Source: an uncultured Verrucomicrobiales bacterium
Lineage (GTDB): Bacteria > Verrucomicrobiota > Verrucomicrobiia > Verrucomicrobiales > Akkermansiaceae
Direction: 5' to 3'
NCBI GenBank assembly: GCA_937905985.1
Contig: CALCWC010000013.1
Location: 1 to 29,886, forward strand
DNA: 29,886 bases
Made by a program: the position numbers and the translations under genes. Below are positions 9,001 through 14,384 of this stretch, in pieces. The notes under the pieces are model-generated. The model saw nothing but the letters and a program-made list of their open reading frames with translations, had not been told where the DNA came from and did not search any database. Each line of letters starts with the position of its first letter. Position 1 is the stretch's first letter.

Positions 9001-10016
9001 ACGTTCCCAAGCACCGGGTGGAGCAGGTGATGGCCGCCATGAGCGGGGCCTCCCACGCAGCACTGGGTGCCGCTTGGAGTCATGATGTGGACCGCCAGCT
9101 GCGCGCCATCCGTAACCGCACCTCCCAGATGGGTTTGGCCGAGTGCGAGGTTCACGAGGACCTGCCGTATGTCAACGCCTGGATCAACGCGGAGGGCGAC
9201 TACCACAAGCTCGACTCGGACGGCCTGATGCCCGGCTACAAGATGAGCAGCTGGGGCGGCACCGTCGGCTTCGATGTGGACTGCACCCCGCGCTTCACCT
9301 TCGGCGCTGCGGTTACCGCCATGAGCGGCGACTTCACCGCCTGCTCCGAGGATATGGCCAAGGGTGACCTGGACCGCATGTACGTCTCCGTCTTCGGCCG
9401 CTACTCCCGCCGCGCCTGGACACACACCCTGGTGTTCACCTACGGTTCTGCCGACACCAAGATTGACCGCACGGTTGATTTCGTGACGGGGCGGTACGAC
9501 GGAACAACGGAGTCCGACGGCAGCGCCTGGGGCCTGATGTACGAGCTCGGCTATGTGACGGCCCTCAATGAGGGAGCCACGGTCTGCCTGCAGCCCATCG
9601 TGAACGTCAGCTACCGCCAGAGCAAGCTCAACGGCGCCACGGAAACCGGCGGCAGCGATGCTGCCCTGGAGACCGGCGATGCCGAGGCCAAGCTCTTCAC
9701 CGCCGCCGTGGGCGCGCGCCTGCAGAGCACCATGGGCACCAACATCTACAACCGCGCCAGCCTCTTTGAGGGCCGCGTCCTCTTCAAGTTCGAAACCGGA
9801 GACCGCGCCGTGGATGCCCGCAACTCGTTTGTGGGCGTGCCGGGCGGCCGCACGGTCAAGGGCGCGGAGGCCGGGCTCTTCGGCGTGGAAGTGGGTGCCG
9901 GCATCTCCATTCCGCTGGCTGAGAGCGCCGGTGCCCTCTTCCTTGATGTCACGGGCGAGTTCCGCTCCAATTACACCGAGTTCAACGGCACGGTCGGTTA
10001 CCGCTTCAACTTCTAA
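3018..10016 (+). CDS. Giant autotransporter with two SGNH-type esterase domains and a C-terminal beta-barrel
   Basis: The start is the ATG at 3018 (2332 residues); a GTG at 2994 is an alternative, but the ATG begins a clean signal peptide, MKLHLPSGLRAALIAA then AVGFTLTQARAAA. After an N-terminal beta-rich segment (about 32-235) and a PTPPTPGG linker comes a sialate-O-acetylesterase-like domain (about 243-520): GQSNSLG with Ser253, YLQGESN, and D485..H490 in GMGVHYNGE. A beta-helix-like stretch follows. A second, GDSL/SGNH hydrolase domain (about 780-1050) has GDSITDG with Ser788, GTND at 903-906 and DGLHP with D1033 and H1036. About 1000 residues of repetitive Thr/Gly/Ala-rich beta-helix passenger follow. 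The last 290 residues form an autotransporter barrel ending in an aromatic residue (...GYRFNF). The likely role is deacetylation of host glycans such as mucin sialic acids at the cell surface; substrate is inferred. The first 700 bp are less GC-rich than the rest. Confidence 0.9.
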   Translation: MKLHLPSGLRAALIAAITAVGFTLTQARAAATIITLGEVQAAAHDFVTDSFVLNSAGATTYTLSDGSSLAMGLSGGKFWGTTANGDGTIAGSWTNTAALNELNATIGASFAAEDFSAGNNYCYTASGAGHSSATLTLDSSLYTADSSVITLYATITRRNGQLGNFSVSGLTDTIVTYASNGGDGFSDTQTFSSGAKNITLVKVTGTINGSSIVLDSTENTNGWQTISYVIGSGPTPPTPGGKVFHAYILTGQSNSLGAVKGDPAPAEMREKYKSTGLLWNGNMNKDGGLVVTSPAWQTVAPQLPAYSGNNCMGPEYGFSYMMQQKGWLMAEGDSLGVIKASLDGGGDEYWVKDGGHGNYALIVQSVKDAYNAAKAKGYDKVVIDGLMYLQGESNTHGGTSVQSNYTAFLANLRADLLAAGVPTDAIIFNGNSVLGEPASWHQSDTSLGDESNAGDTRTQLESLAASSDDIGFVYTRDLEKINPGDGMGVHYNGESQITIGARYAYAFAVQNGINVGQVRGSNDQVALTDAAAWWNNTAPSASTVLEWDISSVSTPSKAAVAAGYGNYIASGTTLNAKGITVNGAYKQCVTINGGTISLGSAGIETHEADLVVNSAMVANDTQTWSGEDGCSITVGSLNVGSGKTLTLGGEGDVFITAASTLSGNLSVQSGDLWLQKSLSVGNFSMGSGSMLHLPGAGMIAAKDIALGAGAGIDLSNFVLTSHRDITLATASGTIDTAHLGDVKLTNFIAPAGYNATLKADGNKLNLAFTPVQAMAKDDLGNVMYVGDSITDGVDGQASWRYAFFKILTDVGVTQNEEGYYQHTQSSGKITTAEYRGVTFQNNHSSKASARSYEVAGTKNGGRFDSTNIKNWLGQSATTTTGGTYSGPTFTGAAAPDTYFMLLGTNDLLSDISGTLTDAQYAGVLKAVLGYQNGAFDGTSGTFDVIMSSMVKSNADAEIVILDMPTWYGYRTSGATHAEQSDFYRQMDFNMMLREWAASKPNADNITVVNVNTGLIALADPKVNTGIQSMFIGDGLHPSNQGELIVAGNVAKGLGYGGRTMGRARRGAATFTDLNLTVPASGSSTKTWAEAGITVSGSYTVDIASLLVGDGGTPGQPSTWQTGNVFSLTLGNGSRTGTLNVSEAYIQWGSTILYSADMSQNADALRVSYITSADLPTGSTEGYYVWLGDMLIGEGLGSSSGTLNGVTVSHSTSSPVTAGAITAIAGAFAPTLDPGHYEKAADLYWGANVGSDTWDTSTPNWSTADGGSAGQAFTPGSAVHFTAAGQGGTITLAQDISVSALDVTGNVAYTFTGGHTLDIASKLNVTGGATANINTAIGGAGLNAAIGSGSTVNLMRDTTVSALDNSGLLAADNAKVTFANAVANGGVVQAKNVQLAAGSANSFTKLTVTDTLSNGSKLTVGTASSINQMNGGSLAIQGAGASVAVQKGTIDSLEIAAGQSLIGGAQGITLSSTTGTAGNVDITGSLVVDGAVNLANVTAGSLEIASSGTLHASGAVTSSTIKLDSIALGSPSLYADSLGAAQTNFVVNAEAVKALHLADGESVTLASVTQDYSALLVNGGASITQEGEELSYRIGNDTVNHTIVLTAEIAMGDYVWVGGDSDWGIASNWSGGHVPAPDSWVQIVNNGSINLDRMAAASLLSVYSGALADVHGENTLDLANGLVVFGGAHFTIGDGVERTDVAATTVTLGGALAVQENSSLSTGSIIMDAAGSLDAQGNVTTDLLQGTEGSLVSGTVHVTGKGSLYTGSYAGSTVDVQRGADATLAADEGLSLTGAGSVRLLYSGTRHIDGLQADGMTLMLNNPDEDITGNTLVLDDASRLKNGAIHVGISAVGSAVTLDTDTVPDLVDAESLTLENSTVVLHQAASDGSPLAMVTADVAQKKGLYLAHLGAGNTSTQNVQMDGYLLNKYYRNARLEGGRVLVDRRTDFYGNLTRAQQFNAQAGAGMLDDALLHSNPQVTNPGGDLAAVMNALELGDVPKHRVEQVMAAMSGASHAALGAAWSHDVDRQLRAIRNRTSQMGLAECEVHEDLPYVNAWINAEGDYHKLDSDGLMPGYKMSSWGGTVGFDVDCTPRFTFGAAVTAMSGDFTACSEDMAKGDLDRMYVSVFGRYSRRAWTHTLVFTYGSADTKIDRTVDFVTGRYDGTTESDGSAWGLMYELGYVTALNEGATVCLQPIVNVSYRQSKLNGATETGGSDAALETGDAEAKLFTAAVGARLQSTMGTNIYNRASLFEGRVLFKFETGDRAVDARNSFVGVPGGRTVKGAEAGLFGVEVGAGISIPLAESAGALFLDVTGEFRSNYTEFNGTVGYRFNF

Positions 10017-10027
10017 CCCCAGACTTC

Positions 10028-10057
10028 ACGGGCGCATGGCCCCATCCATGCGCCCGT
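10028..10057 (+). terminator. Hairpin terminator after the autotransporter gene
   Basis: A perfect 12-bp stem, ACGGGCGCATGG (10028-10039) with its complement at 10046-10057, loop CCCCAT, followed by ATTGTTT. The T-tract is interrupted, so termination may be incomplete and allow some read-through into the methyltransferase gene. Confidence 0.7.
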
Positions 10058-10080
10058 ATTGTTTCCATTCCGCCCGCTGT

Positions 10081-11193
10081 ATGAACCCCGCACCGCTTCA
10101 GGAGGAGCCCCGCTTCCTGCAGGAGCAGATTGTCACCTATATCGGCAACAAGCGCCACCTGCTGGATTTTATCGGCAGTGGCGTGCGGGAGGTTCAGCGC
10201 CGCCTCGGCCGTGAGAAACTGGGCTGCCTGGATGCGTTCAGCGGCAGCGGCGTGGTGGCACGCTTTCTCAAGTCGGTGGCGGGTGAATTGTATGTGAATG
10301 ACCTGGAGCCGTACGCAGAGGTCATCAACCGCTGCTACCTGGCCAACCGCAGCGCGGTGGATGCCGCCGAACTGGAGCGTCTGCATGCGGATTTCTGCCG
10401 CCGTGTGGAGAGAGAGCTTGCCCCCGGCCCCGTGGCGCGTCTCTACGCCCCGCAAGACGACGAGCGCATCGCCCCCGGCGAACGCGTGTTCTACACCCGC
10501 CGCAACGCGGAGTACATCGACACCGCGCGGCGCCTTGCAGACAACCTGCCGGAGGAGATGCAGCCCTACTTCCTGGCTCCGCTGCTCTACGAGGCGTCCG
10601 TACACACCAACACCTCCGGCGTGTTCAAGGGATTTTACAAGAACGCAGCCGGCATCGGCCAGTTTGGCGGCACGGGGCGCAACGCCCTGCAGCGCATCCT
10701 GGCACCCATCTCCCTGCCGTTGCCCGTCTTCTCGCGCTTTGAATGCCCCTGCCACATCCTGCGCGGGGATGCCGCTCAGGTGGCCGCCAGCCTCCCGCGG
10801 CTGGATCTCGCCTACGTGGACCCGCCCTACAACCAGCACCCCTACGGCTCCAACTACTTCATGCTGAACTTCATCCTCAACCCGGATGAAGGGAAAACCC
10901 TTTCCAAGGTCTCCGGCATTCCGCAGGACTGGAACCGCTCCGAATTCAACCGGCACCACAAGGCCCGGCAGGCCCTTGCCGGGCTTCTGGAGTCCCTTTC
11001 CGCGCGTTTTGTTCTCATCTCCTACAACTCCGAGGGCTTTATCTCCCGCGCGGAGATGGTGGCGCTGCTGCAGCGTTTCGGCAAGGTGGATGTGATGGAG
11101 ACGGATTACGCGGCTTTCCGCGGCAGCCGCAACCTGGCCTCCCGCAGCCTTCGGGTGAAGGAATATCTGTTCCTCCTGGAACGTTGGGGTTAA
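10081..11193 (+). CDS. D12-class N6-adenine DNA methyltransferase (orphan)
   Basis: A 370-residue cytosolic protein that would transfer a methyl group from S-adenosylmethionine to adenine N6 in DNA. The D12 (alpha-class) order of motifs is visible: motif X TYIGNKRHLLDFIGSG (about residues 19-34), the SAM-binding motif I LDAFSGSGVVARFLKS (about 51-66), a helical target-recognition insertion, and the catalytic motif IV DPPYNQHPYGSNYF (about 249-262). The chosen ATG at 10081 lies just after the hairpin terminator of the previous gene; the frame stays open far upstream into the autotransporter gene, but that part is an out-of-frame shadow. No restriction endonuclease is adjacent, so it may be a solitary regulatory or phage-derived methylase. 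It is longer than Dam-type enzymes (about 270-280 residues), and the recognition sequence cannot be told from the sequence. It converges on the small minus-strand gene ending at 11209. Confidence 0.88.
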   Translation: MNPAPLQEEPRFLQEQIVTYIGNKRHLLDFIGSGVREVQRRLGREKLGCLDAFSGSGVVARFLKSVAGELYVNDLEPYAEVINRCYLANRSAVDAAELERLHADFCRRVERELAPGPVARLYAPQDDERIAPGERVFYTRRNAEYIDTARRLADNLPEEMQPYFLAPLLYEASVHTNTSGVFKGFYKNAAGIGQFGGTGRNALQRILAPISLPLPVFSRFECPCHILRGDAAQVAASLPRLDLAYVDPPYNQHPYGSNYFMLNFILNPDEGKTLSKVSGIPQDWNRSEFNRHHKARQALAGLLESLSARFVLISYNSEGFISRAEMVALLQRFGKVDVMETDYAAFRGSRNLASRSLRVKEYLFLLERWG

Positions 11194-11208
11194 TTCAGCC
11201 CGCGCAAT

Positions 11209-11544
11209 TCAACCACGGTGCCCCGCCTCCGTTCGGGGAGGATAAACGGTCGCTTTGCCACCGCCATCCTTCGGCTTGTGCTCGGCTTCGCTGCGCCCCT
11301 TGGTTTCGGGTACGTCGCCGGGAAGTGCCACACCGGGGCGCGGGGCGTTCATTCTGGGGCGCTTCAGGTGCGGCGAGTGCATGGTTGCACCCGGTTGCCC
11401 ATGGTAGGCGGGAATGCCTGCGGGAAGCTCCTTCGGCGCGGGCTTGTCGCCATGGTAGGTGGGTACGTGCGCCGGCAGCTCCGCCGCCGTAAGAGCGGAG
11501 GCCGCCGCTATGAGCGCAGCCAAACTGTGGATTGTACAACCCAT
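11209..11544 (-). CDS. Small putative exported Pro/His-rich protein
   Basis: The 111-residue minus-strand ORF begins MGCTIHSLAALIAAASALTAA, a plausible Sec signal peptide, with cleavage likely after SALTAA. The mature part is short, basic and rich in proline, glycine and histidine. It contains two similar segments, PTYHGDKPAPKELPAG and PAYHGQPGA, suggesting an internal duplication around a YHG motif. No known family was recognised. It is flanked by a strong terminator upstream (11598-11625), so it would need its own promoter; no convincing one was seen, only weak TTGGGA and TAACAAT-like elements. A plus-strand ORF of similar length (11218-11586) overlaps it, but lacks a signal peptide or domain features. 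The coding call rests mainly on the signal peptide and should be treated as tentative. Confidence 0.45.
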   Translation of the reverse strand: MGCTIHSLAALIAAASALTAAELPAHVPTYHGDKPAPKELPAGIPAYHGQPGATMHSPHLKRPRMNAPRPGVALPGDVPETKGRSEAEHKPKDGGGKATVYPPRTEAGHRG

Positions 11545-11591
11545 ACCATATTGTTAGGCGCATGGCATTCTCCCAATTATTTTTAGAAAAC

Positions 11592-11625
11592 AAAAAACGT
11601 GGCATGCCGCGTACGGCATGCCACG
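11592..11625 (-). terminator. Terminator of the 620-residue lipoprotein gene
   Basis: A perfect 12-bp stem (11598-11609 with 11614-11625), four-base loop, containing GTGGCATGCCG. Read on the minus strand it is followed by TTTTTTG and further T-rich sequence, a textbook intrinsic terminator about 25 nt after the stop codon. Confidence 0.9.
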
Positions 11626-11650
11626 CTGAAACGGGGTTCAAGCGGTGTCT

Positions 11651-13513
11651 TTACTTGAAGACGGTGTCAATCTTGAGGATGCACTCGCCGCCTTCCACGG
11701 TGATGGAACCGCTGACGCTCTGGATGTACTGCGCGGCCTTCTGGGTGTGCTGCTGCACTTCCGGCGTGGCGGTGAGCTCGGAAATCTCCGCGCCGAGCTT
11801 GGAGAGGGCGTCCATGTTCACGCTGAACTTCACACCGGCGAAGGTTTCCGCGGAAGCCACGTCAGAGTTGGCCACCACGGCGGTCTGCTTGGGCGAGGTG
11901 CCGAAGGCGATCACCTGGTCGCTGATGGCCACGTTGGCTGCAAAGTCCGGCCCGTTGAGCGGGGTGACCAGGCTGGTGACGGTGGCGTTGCCCTCCTGCA
12001 CCTCCTGGGCGGGAAGCATGTTCACGAGCGAAGCATCCTGGCCGTAGGCGGTCAGGCCCTGGGCCACGGCATCCTTGAGCTGGGCCCAGCCCTGCGCGAA
12101 GGCGGGGCGGTTGGTGACGCCGGAGGCGTAGACCACGCGCGGCACAGCCGTGCCTTCCGGCTTGTCGGAGGGCATGCTGCCGTTGCCGTCCACCAGGACG
12201 AAGCTGGAGCCGCCCATGCCGCTGCCGACGGTGCCGAGGGCGTTGCCCACGCTCTGGATCACCGGCTTGGCCTGGTTGTACTCGGCGAGGTAGGCCTCAC
12301 CCTCTTCACCGGACATCTTGGCGATGGCGGGCAGGGTCTGCTCCACGCCTTCCCAGAGCTTGGCCATGGAGAAATCAGAGCCGCAAGTGCCGGGGGTCCA
12401 TTCCACGTACACGGCGGCATTGGCGGCATGCTGCGCGCCCACAAGCTTGGCCGGCTGGAAGGTGTAGCCCCTGGCATCGCCCCGCGCCTCCATGTGGATG
12501 ACGCCGTCGCTCCAAATCTGCATGAAGTCGGCATGCTGCACGGGTGCGGTGTTGTCCAGCTTCTTGAGCTCGGCCAGCACCTTGCCAAAGCCCTCCTTCA
12601 CCTGAGCGGCCTCCGGGGCGTCGCCCAGGGAGTCCAGCATGGGCGTGAGGGAGTCCAGCTGCTCGCTGATGGTGTTCATCTTGTTGGTGAGGTCGGCCAG
12701 CTTCTGGCTGCCGTAGGCAATCACATAGCTGCTGCCGCCCAGGTGGGCGTCGCCCGCCTTCAGCTTGTCGGTGGCCAGCACGGATTCCTCCGGGGTGGCG
12801 GCGTGGCGGATGTCGGCCACGTCCTCGCACACCACAATCTGGATGGTGTTGCCCACCAGCTTGGAAACGGCGTAGAAGCTGTGCTTCTTGAGGGCCTCCT
12901 GAAGCGGGGCGGGCAGCTGGGCCAGGTGCTTCTCATCCACCAGGTTCTTGTGGATGCCCTTGTAGCCGTTGTACTCGGCGTACACGTCCTTCTTGGTCTT
13001 GAGGTCCTCCATGCACTTGTTGTACATTTCCGCGAGCTTGGCCTCCGCGCCGGGATTCACGGCGATGGTGGCGTAGACGGGGCCGATGGGGCCGCAGGTG
13101 TCGATGGCCTGGGCAATGGCCTGCACGTCTTCCTCGCTGAGCTGGGGCTGCTCGCCGCATGCGGCGTTCACCTTGATATTCTTAAGCGCGGGCAGAAGCT
13201 TCTCCAGTGTGCCCATGGCCTTGGTGCTGAAGGCAACGGCTCCGCCGTCCCACATGGTCATGTCCCCGTTCACCTGGTCGGCGGGGATGATGCCGTTGGC
13301 GGCAAGGCCCTGCACTATCTGGCCAACGTGGTTGATGGAGATAACGGCCTCCACGTCCGCGGGGATGGCGGCGAGTGTGGAGTAGGCTGCGGTGCGCTGC
13401 TGCACCATGGATGCGGTGGCCTCCGTGTTGGAGGTGGTTGCGGACTTGTCCGTGCACTGCGTGAGGGGCAGCACAAGGGACGCTGCAAGTATGAGAAGTG
13501 CTTGTTTCTTCAT
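11651..13513 (-). CDS. Uncharacterised large exported lipoprotein
   Basis: A 620-residue protein with the signal peptide MKKQALLILAASLVLPLTQC. Cys20 sits in a lipobox-like LTQC (Gln at -1 is atypical), followed by a Ser/Thr-rich tether, so it is probably lipid-anchored. The mature part starts with AAIPADVEAVISINHVGQIV, a pattern seen at the start of some large exported proteins of unknown function in Bacteroidota and Verrucomicrobiota. It then alternates helices and strands with no enzyme motif that I can identify. A segment at about 265-350 is strongly helical (NKMNTISEQLDSLTPMLDSL). The order suggests two similar halves, each with VVYASGV or VIAYGS strands, but I did not align them. It is monocistronic with its own promoter and terminator. 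The ATG at 13513 is only 9 nt from the -10 box, so the message may be nearly leaderless. No function is proposed. Confidence 0.85.
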   Translation of the reverse strand: MKKQALLILAASLVLPLTQCTDKSATTSNTEATASMVQQRTAAYSTLAAIPADVEAVISINHVGQIVQGLAANGIIPADQVNGDMTMWDGGAVAFSTKAMGTLEKLLPALKNIKVNAACGEQPQLSEEDVQAIAQAIDTCGPIGPVYATIAVNPGAEAKLAEMYNKCMEDLKTKKDVYAEYNGYKGIHKNLVDEKHLAQLPAPLQEALKKHSFYAVSKLVGNTIQIVVCEDVADIRHAATPEESVLATDKLKAGDAHLGGSSYVIAYGSQKLADLTNKMNTISEQLDSLTPMLDSLGDAPEAAQVKEGFGKVLAELKKLDNTAPVQHADFMQIWSDGVIHMEARGDARGYTFQPAKLVGAQHAANAAVYVEWTPGTCGSDFSMAKLWEGVEQTLPAIAKMSGEEGEAYLAEYNQAKPVIQSVGNALGTVGSGMGGSSFVLVDGNGSMPSDKPEGTAVPRVVYASGVTNRPAFAQGWAQLKDAVAQGLTAYGQDASLVNMLPAQEVQEGNATVTSLVTPLNGPDFAANVAISDQVIAFGTSPKQTAVVANSDVASAETFAGVKFSVNMDALSKLGAEISELTATPEVQQHTQKAAQYIQSVSGSITVEGGECILKIDTVFK

Positions 13514-13522
13514 AACAAGGCA

Positions 13523-13550
13523 ATTTTACTTCCTCTACGCGTGGAGTCAA
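13523..13550 (-). promoter_or_regulatory. Promoter of the large lipoprotein gene (near-leaderless)
   Basis: On the minus strand, TTGACT (13545-13550) and TAAAAT (13523-13528) with a 16-bp spacer. The -10 box ends 9 nt before the ATG, so transcription would start within about 3-4 nt of the start codon. Confidence 0.75.
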
Positions 13551-13582
13551 GAGGTTTCGCGCGCGGGCGGGCGCGCATGACA

Positions 13583-13625
13583 AAAAAGGCCGGGACGCCC
13601 GATGGCGGGCGTCCCGGCAAAAAAA
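13583..13625 (-). terminator. adk: Terminator of adk
   Basis: A perfect 13-bp stem, GCCGGGACGCCCG (13589-13601) with its complement at 13606-13618, loop ATGG. It is flanked by A-tracts on both plus-strand sides: the left one gives a T-run on the minus strand, ending the adk message 25 nt after its stop. Confidence 0.9.
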
Positions 13626-13642
13626 CTTGCAGGGAAGGGGGG

Positions 13643-14296
13643 TTACTTCTCGCAGTAGGCGCGCACGGCGGCGGCAATGCGGGCGGAGACTTCCTCCGGC
13701 TCGCCCTCCTCCACCACGTCGATCTGCACCACCTTGCCCTGGGCGCGGTAGTGCTCGATGACGGGCTGGGTCAGGCTCTCGTAGTCCTTCCAGCGCTTGG
13801 CGAAGGCCTCGGGGTTGTCATCGGTGCGCACAATCATGGCGGCTCCGCACTTCGGGCAGGTTTCCTCGCCGTTGCGGGTGGTCTCGCCGCACTTCGGGCA
13901 GGCCTTGCGCTTCAGCATGCGCGCCTGGATGAGCTCCAGCGCCACGTTCAGGTAGATGACGATGTCCACCTCCATGCCCAGCTGGGTGAGGTTGGCGTCC
14001 AGCGTCTCCGCCTGGGCCACCGTACGGGGATAGCCGTCCAGCAGGCAGCCGCAGTCCTTGTTCTCGCCCAGCCACTTGGCCACGATGCCGTTCACCACCT
14101 CGTCCGGTACGAACATGGCGGCATCCATGTACTTCTTGGCCTCCATGCCCAGCTGGGAGCCTGCGGCAATCTCTGCGCGCAGCAGGGCTCCCGTGCTCAG
14201 CGGCTTGAGCCCGTAGGTTTCCGAAAGGAAGGACGACTGGGTGCCCTTGCCGGAGGCGGGGGCTCCCACCAGTACGAATCTCTTGAGAGTCTTCAT
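13643..14296 (-). CDS. adk: Adenylate kinase with short zinc-binding LID
   Basis: A 217-residue cytosolic enzyme catalysing ATP + AMP = 2 ADP. The P-loop GAPASGKGTQ is at residues 11-20. The AMP-binding region has LSTGALLRAEI (33-43; Arg40), where most family members have TGD rather than TGA. The GYPRT motif is at 88-92. The LID carries four cysteines, C133, C136, C147 and C150, in CPKCG knuckles, giving C-x2-C-x10-C-x2-C. The usual zinc adenylate kinases have about 16 residues between the pairs, so this LID is shortened. The conserved VRTDD (156-160) and KRW (167-169) follow. The start at 14296 places the P-loop at the normal position; an upstream in-frame ATG would add 26 non-conserved residues and lies within the promoter. 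Some relatives act on other nucleotides, so substrate range is not certain. Confidence 0.92.
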   Translation of the reverse strand: MKTLKRFVLVGAPASGKGTQSSFLSETYGLKPLSTGALLRAEIAAGSQLGMEAKKYMDAAMFVPDEVVNGIVAKWLGENKDCGCLLDGYPRTVAQAETLDANLTQLGMEVDIVIYLNVALELIQARMLKRKACPKCGETTRNGEETCPKCGAAMIVRTDDNPEAFAKRWKDYESLTQPVIEHYRAQGKVVQIDVVEEGEPEEVSARIAAAVRAYCEK

Positions 14297-14345
14297 GTTG
14301 ATTGTTTCCGTTGCAGGGCCGCACCTGCGGTGCAGCTCCACCCGC

Positions 14346-14374
14346 ATTGTGCGACATTCTCGCCAAATTGTCAA
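14346..14374 (-). promoter_or_regulatory. Promoter of adk
   Basis: On the minus strand, consensus TTGACA (14369-14374), a 17-bp spacer and CACAAT (14346-14351). The -35 region is part of a small run of TTGAC(A/G)ATT-like direct repeats at about 14367-14392, so a second TTGACA lies 7 bp further upstream. The run also overlaps the stop codon of the preceding gene. Confidence 0.7.
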
Positions 14375-14384
14375 TTGTCAATCG

